DNA from: Christensenella minuta
Lineage (GTDB): Bacteria > Bacillota > Clostridia > Christensenellales > Christensenellaceae
Direction: 5' to 3'
Length of the DNA: 64,000 nucleotides
Assembly (NCBI RefSeq): GCF_003628755.1
Contig: NZ_CP029256.1
Coordinates: forward strand, 1,259,585 to 1,323,584
The position numbers and the translations under genes were made by a program. Positions 1 to 8,208 of this stretch are shown here, in pieces. Below the pieces are notes generated by a model. The model searched no databases. It worked only from the letters and a program-made list of their open reading frames with translations, and had not been told where the DNA came from. Within the stretch, counting starts at the first letter, position 1. Each line of letters starts with the position of its first letter.

Positions 1-2313
1 GGTATAGAACACATCAATCGTGGTTGGTGTCGGATAAGTAAAGGTCATTTTGACCTGATTGCCCTGCGGGTCGTAAATCTTAAATCCTGCTCCTGCATAC
101 GGAATACTCTTTCCGCTTTCTGCGTCCACCTTGACTACATTGACAAAGCTCTCAAAGTTACGGTTATTGATAAGATAACGATACGTCTGTGCGTTCTGTG
201 AAATGAACACATCAAAATCGTCCATCATCTCTCTGCCTTCCCAACCAGAAGTCTGGTGTACGGTATAAATACCATACGGCATATCTTTTGTCTGACCGAA
301 GCCATTTTCATCGCAAACAATGGTATCTCTCTCGTCTTTATTGGCTGCGTCATAGCTTCCGGCAGATTTCAAATAAATCTCAAAGGAAGCACCCTTTTCA
401 GGAGTTTCAATCTTTGTTTCTCCATCATCAGTGTGTTTAATGATAGCCACATTGCCTTTGATTACCTGCTCGGTTACATCATTGGAAGTAAGGTTGTGTT
501 CTACCTCATAAAGTTTCGGGTCTGCACCTACTTCATGGGTAGTCTTATCAAGCAAATATCCCTCTGATGGTGTAATTTCTCGGATTGTCCAGTCGGTATC
601 ACAAACATATTCTTTAGTAGTGAACTGACCATTTTCATCAGTAACATACTTATCTACAAGAGTTTCGCCCTTATAGATACCGTAAACTGCTCCTGAAAGT
701 TTGGCATTGCCCTGTGCTTCGCCTTTATCAGCGTCGCTCTTTGTTACTGTTACAGTAAACTTCTTCAAAATATTGTTGAAGTTTCTTGTGGTTACTTCTT
801 TCCACTTCACTGGTGCAGTCTGATTTTTTGGCACAACATAACGGATAGCCGTGTCTACTTCTTCAAGGGTATATGGTTCAGAACCACTGATAAGCACATC
901 TTTGAAAGTTGCCACACCGTTTTTGTCTGTAACTGCATACTGGTCAACAGCATCACCGGAAAGAGAAGTACCGTAAAGATGGAACTTCACACCTTCAACA
1001 AGGTTATCTTCTGAGGTCTTCACTACCTGAAGGTCGCCACGCTTCAATTTGTTATTGAAATTGACCTTTGCAACCTGCCCTGCCACAACAGTAACTCTAT
1101 GTGTTTCCTGCGGCTCGTACTTATCGTATGCCTGCTCGGTTACGGTATAGATACCCGGCATAAGGTTATCAATCTGGAATTTACCGCCATTGGCTGTTGT
1201 AACCGTCTGATTGATACCGTTTCCGGTAATCGTGAAGTTGATACCGTCAACCTTGCCGTCCTCACTGGTCTTTACAATCTGACAAGAACCATAGCTGACT
1301 TTCATTTTCACATAACCGTTGATACTGTCGCTTACTTCCTGAGCATAGCTGACAACATCCTGCACACTGGAATTCTGACCGTGTTTACCCTCTGACCATA
1401 CAACCACACCTCTGCGGACTGCATTTTTCTTCGTTGCGGTAATGGTAAATTCCTTAATCGGTGCAGTATCCATAGAAACCGTAAGTTTGTTACCATTCAC
1501 TGAAAAGCTCACTCCACTGATACTTGCTTTGAAATTATATTTGGACAGCACATTATTGGAATCTGTCAGAGTAGTTGTGTACTTGCTTCCGTTCCACTCA
1601 AGTTCTATTGTCTTTGCCGAACCGGATGATTTATTACAAAAGCTTGGTATGGTCGCATGGTTCTGTACACTCTGCACCATACTGTTGTAATAACTGAAAA
1701 TCTTATTGCGAAGCGGATGCTTTACATTGATGACATCTTTCACATTGCTGCAACCACTGGCTGCTACATGATTGAAATTCGCATCACGCTCTCCGATAAC
1801 AGTTTCCCAGATAAGAAGCTGTGTAGCATAAGCCTGTGCAATGCTGTTTGCTGCCGCTTCATTCTGTGACCTCCAAGAAGTCGAGATTGTCCCACGATAG
1901 CCATACTGTAAAATACGACCAACGAAAAGACGGATTTCATCTCCGGAAATAACCCCATTGGCTGCAAGGTTATTAAAATAATTTTCGTCATACTTATTCA
2001 TTGTCTGACCGACCTTGAGCGAAATTCCCGGCTCAATACAATAAGCAACATTGCCTGAGTATGAGCCAATAGCCTTAAGATTGGTAAAATTGGAACGTCC
2101 GGTATGCCAACCATTTTTCAAGGTCAAATTGCTGTGTCCCCATACCCCATCGTAATTAGCATCGCCATCACGAGGGAAATCGACCATATAAACATCGGCT
2201 TTTTCTCCCGAAGCAGCATATGCTGTTGTCGAGCCAATGCCTGCAAAAGTGGTCACACACATAAGGGTCGCCAAGAAAAGCGACGTGACTCTTTTGAATT
2301 TTGACTTTATCAT
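1..2313 (-). CDS. Thioester-domain / Cna-B repeat surface adhesin (3' end cut by window)
   Basis: The frame starts at 2313 behind CAGGAGGAAACGC and stays open to base 1, so 771 codons are present and the sorting signal is missing. Residues 1-33 form a signal peptide ending TAYA. A thioester (TED/TQXA) domain follows, with the expected Cys92 in AYCIEPG and Gln165 in ATQLLIWE; such domains form a Cys-Gln thioester that bonds covalently to host ligands. From about residue 340 there are at least five Cna-B/SpaA-like repeats, each opening with a V-K-x-(S/T/D) strand (about 343, 424, 519, 619, 724), the type that is stabilised by isopeptide bonds. A cell-wall adhesin is the likely role. Such genes are common cargo next to parA/parB on clostridial conjugative elements. 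Function is inferred from domains only. Confidence 0.85.
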   Translation of the reverse strand, partial: MIKSKFKRVTSLFLATLMCVTTFAGIGSTTAYAASGEKADVYMVDFPRDGDANYDGVWGHSNLTLKNGWHTGRSNFTNLKAIGSYSGNVAYCIEPGISLKVGQTMNKYDENYFNNLAANGVISGDEIRLFVGRILQYGYRGTISTSWRSQNEAAANSIAQAYATQLLIWETVIGERDANFNHVAASGCSNVKDVINVKHPLRNKIFSYYNSMVQSVQNHATIPSFCNKSSGSAKTIELEWNGSKYTTTLTDSNNVLSKYNFKASISGVSFSVNGNKLTVSMDTAPIKEFTITATKKNAVRRGVVVWSEGKHGQNSSVQDVVSYAQEVSDSINGYVKMKVSYGSCQIVKTSEDGKVDGINFTITGNGINQTVTTANGGKFQIDNLMPGIYTVTEQAYDKYEPQETHRVTVVAGQVAKVNFNNKLKRGDLQVVKTSEDNLVEGVKFHLYGTSLSGDAVDQYAVTDKNGVATFKDVLISGSEPYTLEEVDTAIRYVVPKNQTAPVKWKEVTTRNFNNILKKFTVTVTKSDADKGEAQGNAKLSGAVYGIYKGETLVDKYVTDENGQFTTKEYVCDTDWTIREITPSEGYLLDKTTHEVGADPKLYEVEHNLTSNDVTEQVIKGNVAIIKHTDDGETKIETPEKGASFEIYLKSAGSYDAANKDERDTIVCDENGFGQTKDMPYGIYTVHQTSGWEGREMMDDFDVFISQNAQTYRYLINNRNFESFVNVVKVDAESGKSIPYAGAGFKIYDPQGNQVKMTFTYPTPTTIDVFYT

Positions 2314-2598
2314 TGCGTTTCCTCCTGTAAAAATTGAAAAACACACCGTATCTCTACGATGTGCCTTTGTGGATTTTCTCTTACGACAAGATTTACCTGC
2401 CGAAAAACAAATGCGGATTTTTCGTTAATTTTTCATTTTACCATACACCTCCAGTCCGTTCATATTGTGCGATTGCCCCTTAGAGATAGACATATACTTT
2501 GAGATACTTATATTCAAGTGAGATAATATATATCATTTTCGGTAGGTAGAAGTATAACTAAGGGGTTAGAGTGTGAGAAAGGGGAACTGTAACTCCGG

Positions 2599-3537
2599 CT
2601 ATCTGCTGTCACGTTCTGCACGATTACGCAAAAACTTGTTGTAATGCTCCAATGCTTTGCAAACAAAATCCTCCGTCTGACTGACGGGAATGTTTTTCGG
2701 GATAAGCTGTCTTACTCTGTCACCCCTCAACACGATTTTTTCCTTTTGGTTCGGCTTTTCCTCAGACATAACAGCGTGGATTGCTTCGGTTGTAAGGTTG
2801 CCCTCGTTGAATAACTTTCGCATACGGATTGTCTGGTCGTGTGACGGGGTAGCATCATTCAGGTCGATTTCATCAACCACATCACGCTGGCAATCTTCAT
2901 CAAGATAGGAAAGCTCTACGGCAGGACGCATTTTAATACGCCCCTCGTCAACAAATTCAAGCAGTTCAGGAACAAGGTTTGTCAGACGCACATATCGGTG
3001 TATCTGATTTCTGCTGTCCCCTGTTTCCTGTGCAATTTGTTCATCGGTTCGTAAATTCGTCCCCACTGGGGACACATTTTCTTTTCTTGGTCTGCCTGCT
3101 TGTCTTTTCATTGCTTCCAAACGCATTTTATACGCAAAGGCTTTTTCACTCGGCAATATCTCTGACCTCTGAAAATTACTCTCAACCATTAAAATGGTCG
3201 CTTCATCTCTGTTCAGGTCTACAATCTCACTTCTCAAGGTTTCAAATCCTGCCAGTTCACAAGCTCGCTTTCGTCTGTGTCCTGAAACAAGTTCGTATCT
3301 GCCGTCCTCTTTCTGCCTTACCGTTGCCGGAGTAATAACCCCTCTTTCCTTGACACTCTCCACAAGCTGCATCATATCTTCATCGTCCCTGACCTTAAAC
3401 GGATGGTCTGGGAAATCATCAATCAGCTCTAACGGAATATCTCGGATTTTTGAAAGCTGTTCTTCATCTCTCTGTGCCTGCGTGGTAAATAAATCATCGA
3501 GCTTCGTGAGAGTGAAGTCGCTCTTTCTTCCTGCCAT
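2599..3537 (-). CDS. parB: ParB/Spo0J-like partition protein
   Basis: The 312-residue protein has a ParB N-terminal domain with the phosphate-binding motif SGHRRKRA near residues 90-97. A central helix-turn-helix region (EQIAQETGDSRNQIHRYVRL) follows, and then a charged C-terminal part. ParB proteins bind centromere-like sites and work with a ParA ATPase. The start at 3537 has the site AAAGGAGGTGTTAGCCG. It overlaps the end of parA by 44 bp, so the two are translated from one message. On conjugative elements such pairs are thought to stabilise the excised circle; that is general knowledge and was not shown here. No parS-like site was identified. Confidence 0.9.
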   Translation of the reverse strand: MAGRKSDFTLTKLDDLFTTQAQRDEEQLSKIRDIPLELIDDFPDHPFKVRDDEDMMQLVESVKERGVITPATVRQKEDGRYELVSGHRRKRACELAGFETLRSEIVDLNRDEATILMVESNFQRSEILPSEKAFAYKMRLEAMKRQAGRPRKENVSPVGTNLRTDEQIAQETGDSRNQIHRYVRLTNLVPELLEFVDEGRIKMRPAVELSYLDEDCQRDVVDEIDLNDATPSHDQTIRMRKLFNEGNLTTEAIHAVMSEEKPNQKEKIVLRGDRVRQLIPKNIPVSQTEDFVCKALEHYNKFLRNRAERDSR

Positions 3538-4318
3538 CGGCTAACACCTCCTTTGTAAATTCAGCGTATGCCTTAGACACTGTGCTGTTTGGCTCATAAG
3601 CATAAATGCTTTTGCCTTTGGAAGAAGTTTCAGCGGCTTTTACGGCAATCGGGATTTGTGTTCGATACATTCTTATCTGATTACCGAAATTCGCCCTGAG
3701 TGCTTCCACCGTACTCTTTGCAAGGTTTGTTCGGCTATCCACCAAAGTAAGCAGCATACCGTCTATCTTAATATCCGGATTGATATACTTCTTTACTTTT
3801 GAAATGGTCTGCACAAGCTGTGTCATACCCTTTGCCGGCAAATACTGAGCCTGAACCGGAATGATAACACTGTCTGCCGCCGATAAAGCATTGAGAGTAA
3901 CCATACCAAGTGAAGGCATACAGTCTATAATTACATAATCATATCTGTTTTTCACTTGACACAAATAATTCTTGAGTGTAGTTTCTCTGCTCATTGCGTT
4001 TACAAGGTTAAATTCCATTGCTGAAAGCTCAAGGTTTGCCGGAACAAGGTCAACACCTTCTTCGTGATGCAGGATACCAACCATAGGGTCTGTCATCGTT
4101 TCATTGATTACATCTGTGAGTTTTGTTGCAAGCGTGATACCCAAACCGTCTGTATCCTGCCAACCAAGACAAGTCGTTAAATCGCCCTGCGGGTCTGCGT
4201 CTATGAGCAATACTTTCTTGCCCTGCATTGCAAGCCCGACTCCGAGATTAACTGTTGTGGTGGTCTTTCCGACTCCGCCTTTCTGGTTACATACGGAAAT
4301 CGTTTTGCAGTTTGACAC
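3494..4318 (-). CDS. parA: ParA/Soj-family partition ATPase
   Basis: This 274-residue protein begins with a deviant Walker A motif, CNQKGGVGKTTT (residues about 10-21), followed by Walker A' LIDADPQGD and Walker B VIIDCMPS. That is the signature of ParA/MinD ATPases, which form ATP-dependent dimers on DNA and move ParB-bound DNA. Length is normal for a Soj-type protein with no N-terminal DNA-binding extension. It is upstream of and overlaps parB. The region just upstream (4345-4744) is non-coding and rich in hairpins. It likely belongs to the maintenance module of the conjugative element rather than to chromosome segregation. Confidence 0.92.
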   Translation of the reverse strand: MSNCKTISVCNQKGGVGKTTTTVNLGVGLAMQGKKVLLIDADPQGDLTTCLGWQDTDGLGITLATKLTDVINETMTDPMVGILHHEEGVDLVPANLELSAMEFNLVNAMSRETTLKNYLCQVKNRYDYVIIDCMPSLGMVTLNALSAADSVIIPVQAQYLPAKGMTQLVQTISKVKKYINPDIKIDGMLLTLVDSRTNLAKSTVEALRANFGNQIRMYRTQIPIAVKAAETSSKGKSIYAYEPNSTVSKAYAEFTKEVLADGRKKERLHSHEAR

Positions 4319-4344
4319 TTCTTTTTGCCCTCCTTTCTGAAATT

Positions 4345-4744
4345 CATAGCCACCGCATTATGGCTATGTACCTGACCGACTCATTTCCTAATCGGTCATA
4401 GCAATATTTGTTCTCAACACCCCTTGCCAAGCAAAATGCTTATGGGAAGTCACTAAGGAACAGACTGCTTATCTGTATCATAGGATTCTAACCTCTGCCG
4501 GGTACTCCGCCAGCTCCGTAGAGAAGTATCATTATCATTCTGACTGTCATCGCCATATCAGGAGCAACCTAATACTCATAGCCGGAATTCTCGCTATTCT
4601 GAAATACAGAAATCACGGCGTACCTGCTAAAGTGGCTATCATCAGAAATAAAGTCTTAGTGAATGACTTATTCAATTTTCAAGCGAAAAGGCTTCCGTTT
4701 TTGCTATCTGGAATGAACCCCTTCACTCATTTGGACAAAGGGGT
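4345..4744. other. Hairpin-dense non-coding region upstream of parA
   Basis: No credible gene occupies the roughly 500 bp between parA and the next gene. It contains a series of short perfect inverted repeats: CATAGCCA/TGGCTATG (4345-4368), GACCGA/TCGGTC (4374-4397), AAGC/GCTT (4429-4441), ACAGA/TCTGT (4460-4476), TTCTG/CAGAA (4597-4611), AAGTC/GACTT (4651-4669) and ACCCCTT/AAGGGGT (4717-4744). Such a layout could be an origin of transfer, a replication or partition site, or a structured 5' leader of parA. I cannot tell which from sequence alone. Confidence 0.5.
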
Positions 4745-4803
4745 ATGAAATGCACACCCAAAATCGCCGTTTTTCCGAAAATTTTTTTGAAAAATTTTTT
4801 GAA

Positions 4804-4842
4804 ATAAAAAAAGCCGCCTGCTCCGGTTAGGAAACAGACGGC
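4804..4842 (-). terminator. Rho-independent terminator
   Basis: Arms 4813-4820 and 4835-4842 form an 8-bp GC-rich stem with one G-T wobble, followed on the minus strand by seven T. It lies just after the stop of the small gene 4853-5032 and closes the operon of the zinc-ribbon protein. Confidence 0.85.
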
Positions 4843-4852
4843 AAAACACGTT

Positions 4853-5032
4853 CTAAATGTATTCAATTTTCAATTTCTTTTTCTTTGCTTCAAGCACTTT
4901 GCAGAGGACATCATCTACTGCATCGGTGTATCGTCCCTGAGCTGCTAAATTGTTCTTCAGTTCAATGAGCGATTGTATCACTCGGCTTCGTTCTTCTTCA
5001 TTTAAGTATAGATGATAGGTTTTCTCTCTCAT
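4853..5032 (-). CDS. Small conserved mobile-element protein (59 aa)
   Basis: A 59-residue basic protein beginning MREKTYHLYLNEEERSRV and ending with a lysine-rich tail. I chose the ATG at 5032 because it has GGAGGGACAGCCA in front of it and overlaps the stop of the upstream zinc-ribbon gene by 4 bp (ATGA), a coupling signal. Similar short proteins with a YHLYL.EEER start are familiar from Tn1549-like elements, but no function is known to me. No membrane segment or metal motif is visible. It is followed directly by a terminator, so it is the last gene of its operon. Confidence 0.7.
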   Translation of the reverse strand: MREKTYHLYLNEEERSRVIQSLIELKNNLAAQGRYTDAVDDVLCKVLEAKKKKLKIEYI

Positions 5033-6420
5033 TGGCTGTCCCTCCATCTTTCAAATGTATTTTTGATTATCTCTACATCTTCCTCTGTATCAGAAGAAAT
5101 AAATATATGTACGTTCTGAAAAGCTCTTTTTAGGCTGTCGGCATAATCCAGTTCAGTGCCTTTCATCGGCAGTTTAATCAGTCTTATTCCTCGTTGCTCA
5201 CACATATATGCTTTCATTATTTCTATATTCTCGTCAGCACTTCCTGACTTAATAGCCAACTTTTCTGAAGGTATGTATGTTTCAAGCGGAACTCCAAGCA
5301 ATCGGTCAGAACCAAGTTCTGCTTTCAAACCTTTCTTATTAGAATAATAGCTGACAGCCAAAGCAGGAAATAGAGATAAATATTCTTGCTCACAAATTCG
5401 GCAGCCTTTATTCAATATCGTCCTTTCATTTATCTTCATACTCCATGAATGACCGTGCCTGCATTTCCACCACGCTCTCTTTGCTGAAGTTCGTGATACC
5501 TCTGTCGGCTTCAATTTATTCTGTTCATAATCCCATTCACTGAGAAGCTGACTGTCCGTTGTCGCCAAATCATTATATCCGGCAAGGACTTCTCTCTCTG
5601 CACAAACGGGGCATACCGTACCTTTCACACGGGCATTGACAACGGATTTCCACTCATTACCGCATTTTCTGCACTTCCACCAGACGTTTTTCCTCGACTT
5701 TGCATTTACTTCATCAGGTTTCAAAGGCAAGTTCTTCTCCGACCACTCCGAAGCAATTTCAGGGTGTGTTGTCTGCAAATCGTTAAACCCTTTCGAGAAT
5801 ATGTACCCACTGCAATACGGGCATTTACTCCCACCGGAACGGGTAGAAATAAGGGTGTTCCACTCTCTGCCGCAATCCTTACACTTCCACCACGCCTTAC
5901 GATTGGCAAAGACCGTAACCTGAGTTGGAAGTAACGGATAATTTCTGTCCGACCACTCGGCAGCTATATCCGGCAGAAGCGTTGCAAGGTCATTAAATCC
6001 TGCCAACACTTTATTATGAGAGCAATACGGGCAACCCGTTTTATTTATTGTCCTGCTTTTAACGACAGCTTCCCACTCGTGACCTTTTTTACATCTCCAT
6101 ATCACTTTCTTATGAGAACCAATAGAAACCTCTGTCGGTTTTATCTTATTCTTTTTTGACCACTGCTTTGCCAGTAACGGCTCTAATGTCGCCAAATCGT
6201 TAATACCTGCAATCACTCTCGCACCGGAACATATCGGACATTTTTCTCCATTAGAACGAGCCTTAACGCTTGTCTGCCATTCGTGACCGCAAGCACCTCT
6301 CCACCATACTTTTTTATTTGAACCGAAAGTAATGTCATCAGGCGTAAGCGTTAAATTCTTTTCCGACCACTCCGAAATAAGCTCCGGGTGTACTTCTGCT
6401 AAACTGTTGTTCATAGCCAA
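5029..6420 (-). CDS. Multi zinc-ribbon protein with degenerate nuclease-like C-terminal domain
   Basis: The N-terminal 330 residues are five tandem repeats of about 67 residues. Each has the pattern A..HPEL..EWS.KN....P.....GS.KK.WW.C..GHEW...V..R...G..CP.CSG, which matches the probable zinc-ribbon family Pfam DUF4379. Each unit offers a C-x-x-C knuckle and a C-G-H/N knuckle for zinc. The last 120 residues (LLGVPLETYIPSEKLAIKSG and onwards) resemble the very-short-patch/PD-(D/E)XK nuclease fold often attached to these ribbons. The usual acidic residue of the A-I-E motif appears as Lys here (LAIK). DNA binding is a reasonable inference; nuclease activity is doubtful. The start may be TTG 6420 or ATG 6414; both have a GAGG site. 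It overlaps the 59-aa gene by 4 bp. Confidence 0.75.
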   Translation of the reverse strand: MAMNNSLAEVHPELISEWSEKNLTLTPDDITFGSNKKVWWRGACGHEWQTSVKARSNGEKCPICSGARVIAGINDLATLEPLLAKQWSKKNKIKPTEVSIGSHKKVIWRCKKGHEWEAVVKSRTINKTGCPYCSHNKVLAGFNDLATLLPDIAAEWSDRNYPLLPTQVTVFANRKAWWKCKDCGREWNTLISTRSGGSKCPYCSGYIFSKGFNDLQTTHPEIASEWSEKNLPLKPDEVNAKSRKNVWWKCRKCGNEWKSVVNARVKGTVCPVCAEREVLAGYNDLATTDSQLLSEWDYEQNKLKPTEVSRTSAKRAWWKCRHGHSWSMKINERTILNKGCRICEQEYLSLFPALAVSYYSNKKGLKAELGSDRLLGVPLETYIPSEKLAIKSGSADENIEIMKAYMCEQRGIRLIKLPMKGTELDYADSLKRAFQNVHIFISSDTEEDVEIIKNTFERWRDSQ

Positions 6421-6494
6421 ACCTCAACCTCCTTGTGCTTAGAGTATATGAAGTTTTGGCTTTATCTTGTAGTTTGCAAATATCCGTATAAATA

Positions 6495-6537
6495 GAAAAA
6501 GCCCTTTGAGAAAAGGATTTCTCCTCTCTCAAAGGGC
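6495..6537 (-). terminator. Rho-independent terminator
   Basis: A perfect 11-bp stem GCCCTTTGAGA/TCTCAAAGGGC (6501-6511 with 6527-6537) is followed on the minus strand by TTTTTC. It ends transcription from the EF-Tu-domain gene at 6562-6939. Confidence 0.9.
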
Positions 6538-6561
6538 AAGTTGACAAAAGTGAATTTCTAA

Positions 6562-6939
6562 TTACATTCCATACATATTGGCATTCTTTACAATCACTCT
6601 ATCTCCTCTTTCTAATTGTTCCTTAGAAACTCCTCTTAACCCAAGTCCAACATGCTCTGTTTTATATCCACAACCATTTGATTTTCGTTCTTTTGTATGT
6701 ATATCGATGGTAGTAATTATAGTCTCTAATACACCTCCATTTGTTTTATAAACACACGCATTTTCTCCTTCTCTACACATTCCTGTTGATATGTTTCCTG
6801 TGGCAACTGTTCCAACCCCCATAATTGTAAATACATCATCAATAATCAATTCAAAGTCTTCTTTTAAACATAATGGAACATCTAATCTGTTCATATACTC
6901 TTTTTCTCGCTCTTTTTTTCTTTTACCAAATAATCCCAT
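6562..6939 (-). CDS. Stand-alone EF-Tu domain-2-like protein
   Basis: After a basic N-terminus (MGLFGKRKKEREKEY) this 125-residue protein reads F.L.IDDVFTIMGVGTVATGNISTG, then EHVGLGLRGVSKEQLERGD. These are the hallmark strands of domain 2 of EF-Tu-type translation GTPases (F-x-I-x-x-V-F-x-I-x-G-x-G-T-V-x-T-G; G-L-x-L-x-G-V). There is no G domain: no P-loop, DxxG or NKxD. Such orphan beta-barrel proteins occur on mobile elements and in phage-rich regions, but no role is established to my knowledge. The start has AAAGGAGAAACACT. It has its own terminator downstream. Confidence 0.75.
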   Translation of the reverse strand: MGLFGKRKKEREKEYMNRLDVPLCLKEDFELIIDDVFTIMGVGTVATGNISTGMCREGENACVYKTNGGVLETIITTIDIHTKERKSNGCGYKTEHVGLGLRGVSKEQLERGDRVIVKNANMYGM

Positions 6940-6976
6940 AGTGTTTCTCCTTTATAACTCCCGATTTAGTGTCCTT

Positions 6977-7429
6977 TTATAACGGTTGCATCATCTCAAG
7001 AATGATTCCATCCGGGTCTCTGAAATAAAACGCTCTGCTTTCCCCAAATCCATTTGCCCTGAAATCGAAATACTGCGGTTCCGACAAGCACTCCACATGA
7101 TTTTCGATAAGGGTTTTGTAGACAGAATCAATGTCATTCGTGTAAAAACATACTTCTGAGATAGATGTCGTAAACAAGTCTGATTGTTCTTTATAGATTT
7201 TGCTGTCTACAAACTGAATTAATTCAACCGGTGGTGCTTCAAGAGCCTTCGAACCATTCAAATATGCAACCCTTGCTTTACAATTTTCCTTGCGGAACAT
7301 TTTATCTGTTTCTTTGCCCTTCATAAAGATTTCGCCTTGAAATTCAAGTCCAAGAATATCTCTATAGAACGCAATAGAGCAATCCAAATCAGAAACCGTT
7401 AGTCCTACATGATAAATTCTTCCAACCAT
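6977..7429 (-). CDS. VOC-superfamily (glyoxalase/bleomycin-resistance fold) protein
   Basis: The 150-residue protein shows two beta-alpha-beta-beta-beta modules. The first starts IYHVGLTVSDLDCSIAFYRD with metal-site His at about residue 7. The second ends AFYFRDPDGIILEMMQP with the usual metal-site Glu. Members include glyoxalase I, dioxygenases and drug-binding proteins; the substrate cannot be told from the sequence. Start 7429 has AGGAGGATATAAAG. It lies in the AT-rich mobile element between the membrane protein and the EF-Tu-domain protein. It lacks features that would let me name it a fosfomycin or bleomycin resistance gene. Confidence 0.8.
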   Translation of the reverse strand: MVGRIYHVGLTVSDLDCSIAFYRDILGLEFQGEIFMKGKETDKMFRKENCKARVAYLNGSKALEAPPVELIQFVDSKIYKEQSDLFTTSISEVCFYTNDIDSVYKTLIENHVECLSEPQYFDFRANGFGESRAFYFRDPDGIILEMMQPL

Positions 7430-7491
7430 CTTTATATCCTCCTGATGAAATTTTCGATTTTCTATTCTCTCACAAACAAATTGGAAGTTGG

Positions 7492-8019
7492 TTACTTCTT
7501 GTAATTCATTTTCTTACTTAATACCCCAAACAAAGCCAATAAAAATATTCCAATTCCAAGCAATACGCCAGCCCCTTTCATTAATTCATTGTTTGTATAC
7601 TCTGTATCCGGAAGAATCCCATACTTGTAATAAGAATAACTAACATGGTCTGTGGTATATGCAGTTATGGAATCTCCTACATTATATTCCGAATATACAA
7701 CTCCCGGTACTTGCATTCGCTTGTGATAATCATTCACTTTCCCATTGTTGTAGTAAAAGAAATAATTCTGAGATATCGTATCAACCGAAGCATCTTCAGC
7801 CCTTTTACCTGTAATCACAATATCCTCCATATAGTAATCTTCTCCCAGTACCATCTCTTCCATTTGTGTATTAAATGCTTTAGATGTCAAAAGTATATTT
7901 ATCCAGACTGCAATAAAAGCTATACTTAAAATAATGAGACAAATCCAAAACAAAATTTTCTTTTGCTTTCCACTTAATAGTTCTTTTGATTCTTGGTGCT
8001 TAACCAATTTATTACTCAT
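7492..8019 (-). CDS. Two-TM membrane protein (DUF3592-like topology)
   Basis: The 175-residue protein has a basic cytoplasmic N-terminus, a membrane segment at about residues 24-46, an extracytoplasmic domain of about 90 residues rich in Tyr and Asp, and a second membrane segment at about 148-168. The outer domain contains SEYNVGDSITAYTTDH, reminiscent of the DUF3592 family, in which a short beta domain sits between two helices. Function unknown. Start 8019 follows AGAGGTATTATGGA. It is the last element gene before the lysS junction. Confidence 0.65.
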   Translation of the reverse strand: MSNKLVKHQESKELLSGKQKKILFWICLIILSIAFIAVWINILLTSKAFNTQMEEMVLGEDYYMEDIVITGKRAEDASVDTISQNYFFYYNNGKVNDYHKRMQVPGVVYSEYNVGDSITAYTTDHVSYSYYKYGILPDTEYTNNELMKGAGVLLGIGIFLLALFGVLSKKMNYKK

Positions 8020-8121
8020 TCCATAATACCTCTAAAGTACTTTTCCTTCTTCCTTCCCTTCGCCCAAGAAGTGTATCTCACTCAAGAACTCGGTCAATTC
8101 CGATTTGTATTTCTGTTTGTT

Positions 8122-8153
8122 TTAAAAATGGGCAACTCCGATTGGAATTGCCC
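8122..8153 (-). terminator. Probable terminator downstream of lysS
   Basis: The inverted repeat GGGCAATTCC/GGAGTTGCCC (8130-8139 with 8144-8153; one G-T wobble on the minus strand) is followed by ATTTTTAAAA. It lies about 150 bp after the lysS stop, inside mobile-element DNA, and could end lysS transcription. Confidence 0.5.
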
Positions 8154-8208
8154 ACTCATTGCACTAATTATGCGATTTTTTCTTGCTTGCACCGATTTCT
8201 GCATCAAA

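Noticed and set aside
6977-7429. Antibiotic-resistance gene (fosfomycin or bleomycin type) on the element
   Set aside because: The VOC fold is clear but residues specific to FosA/FosB or Ble were not recognised, so only the superfamily is named.
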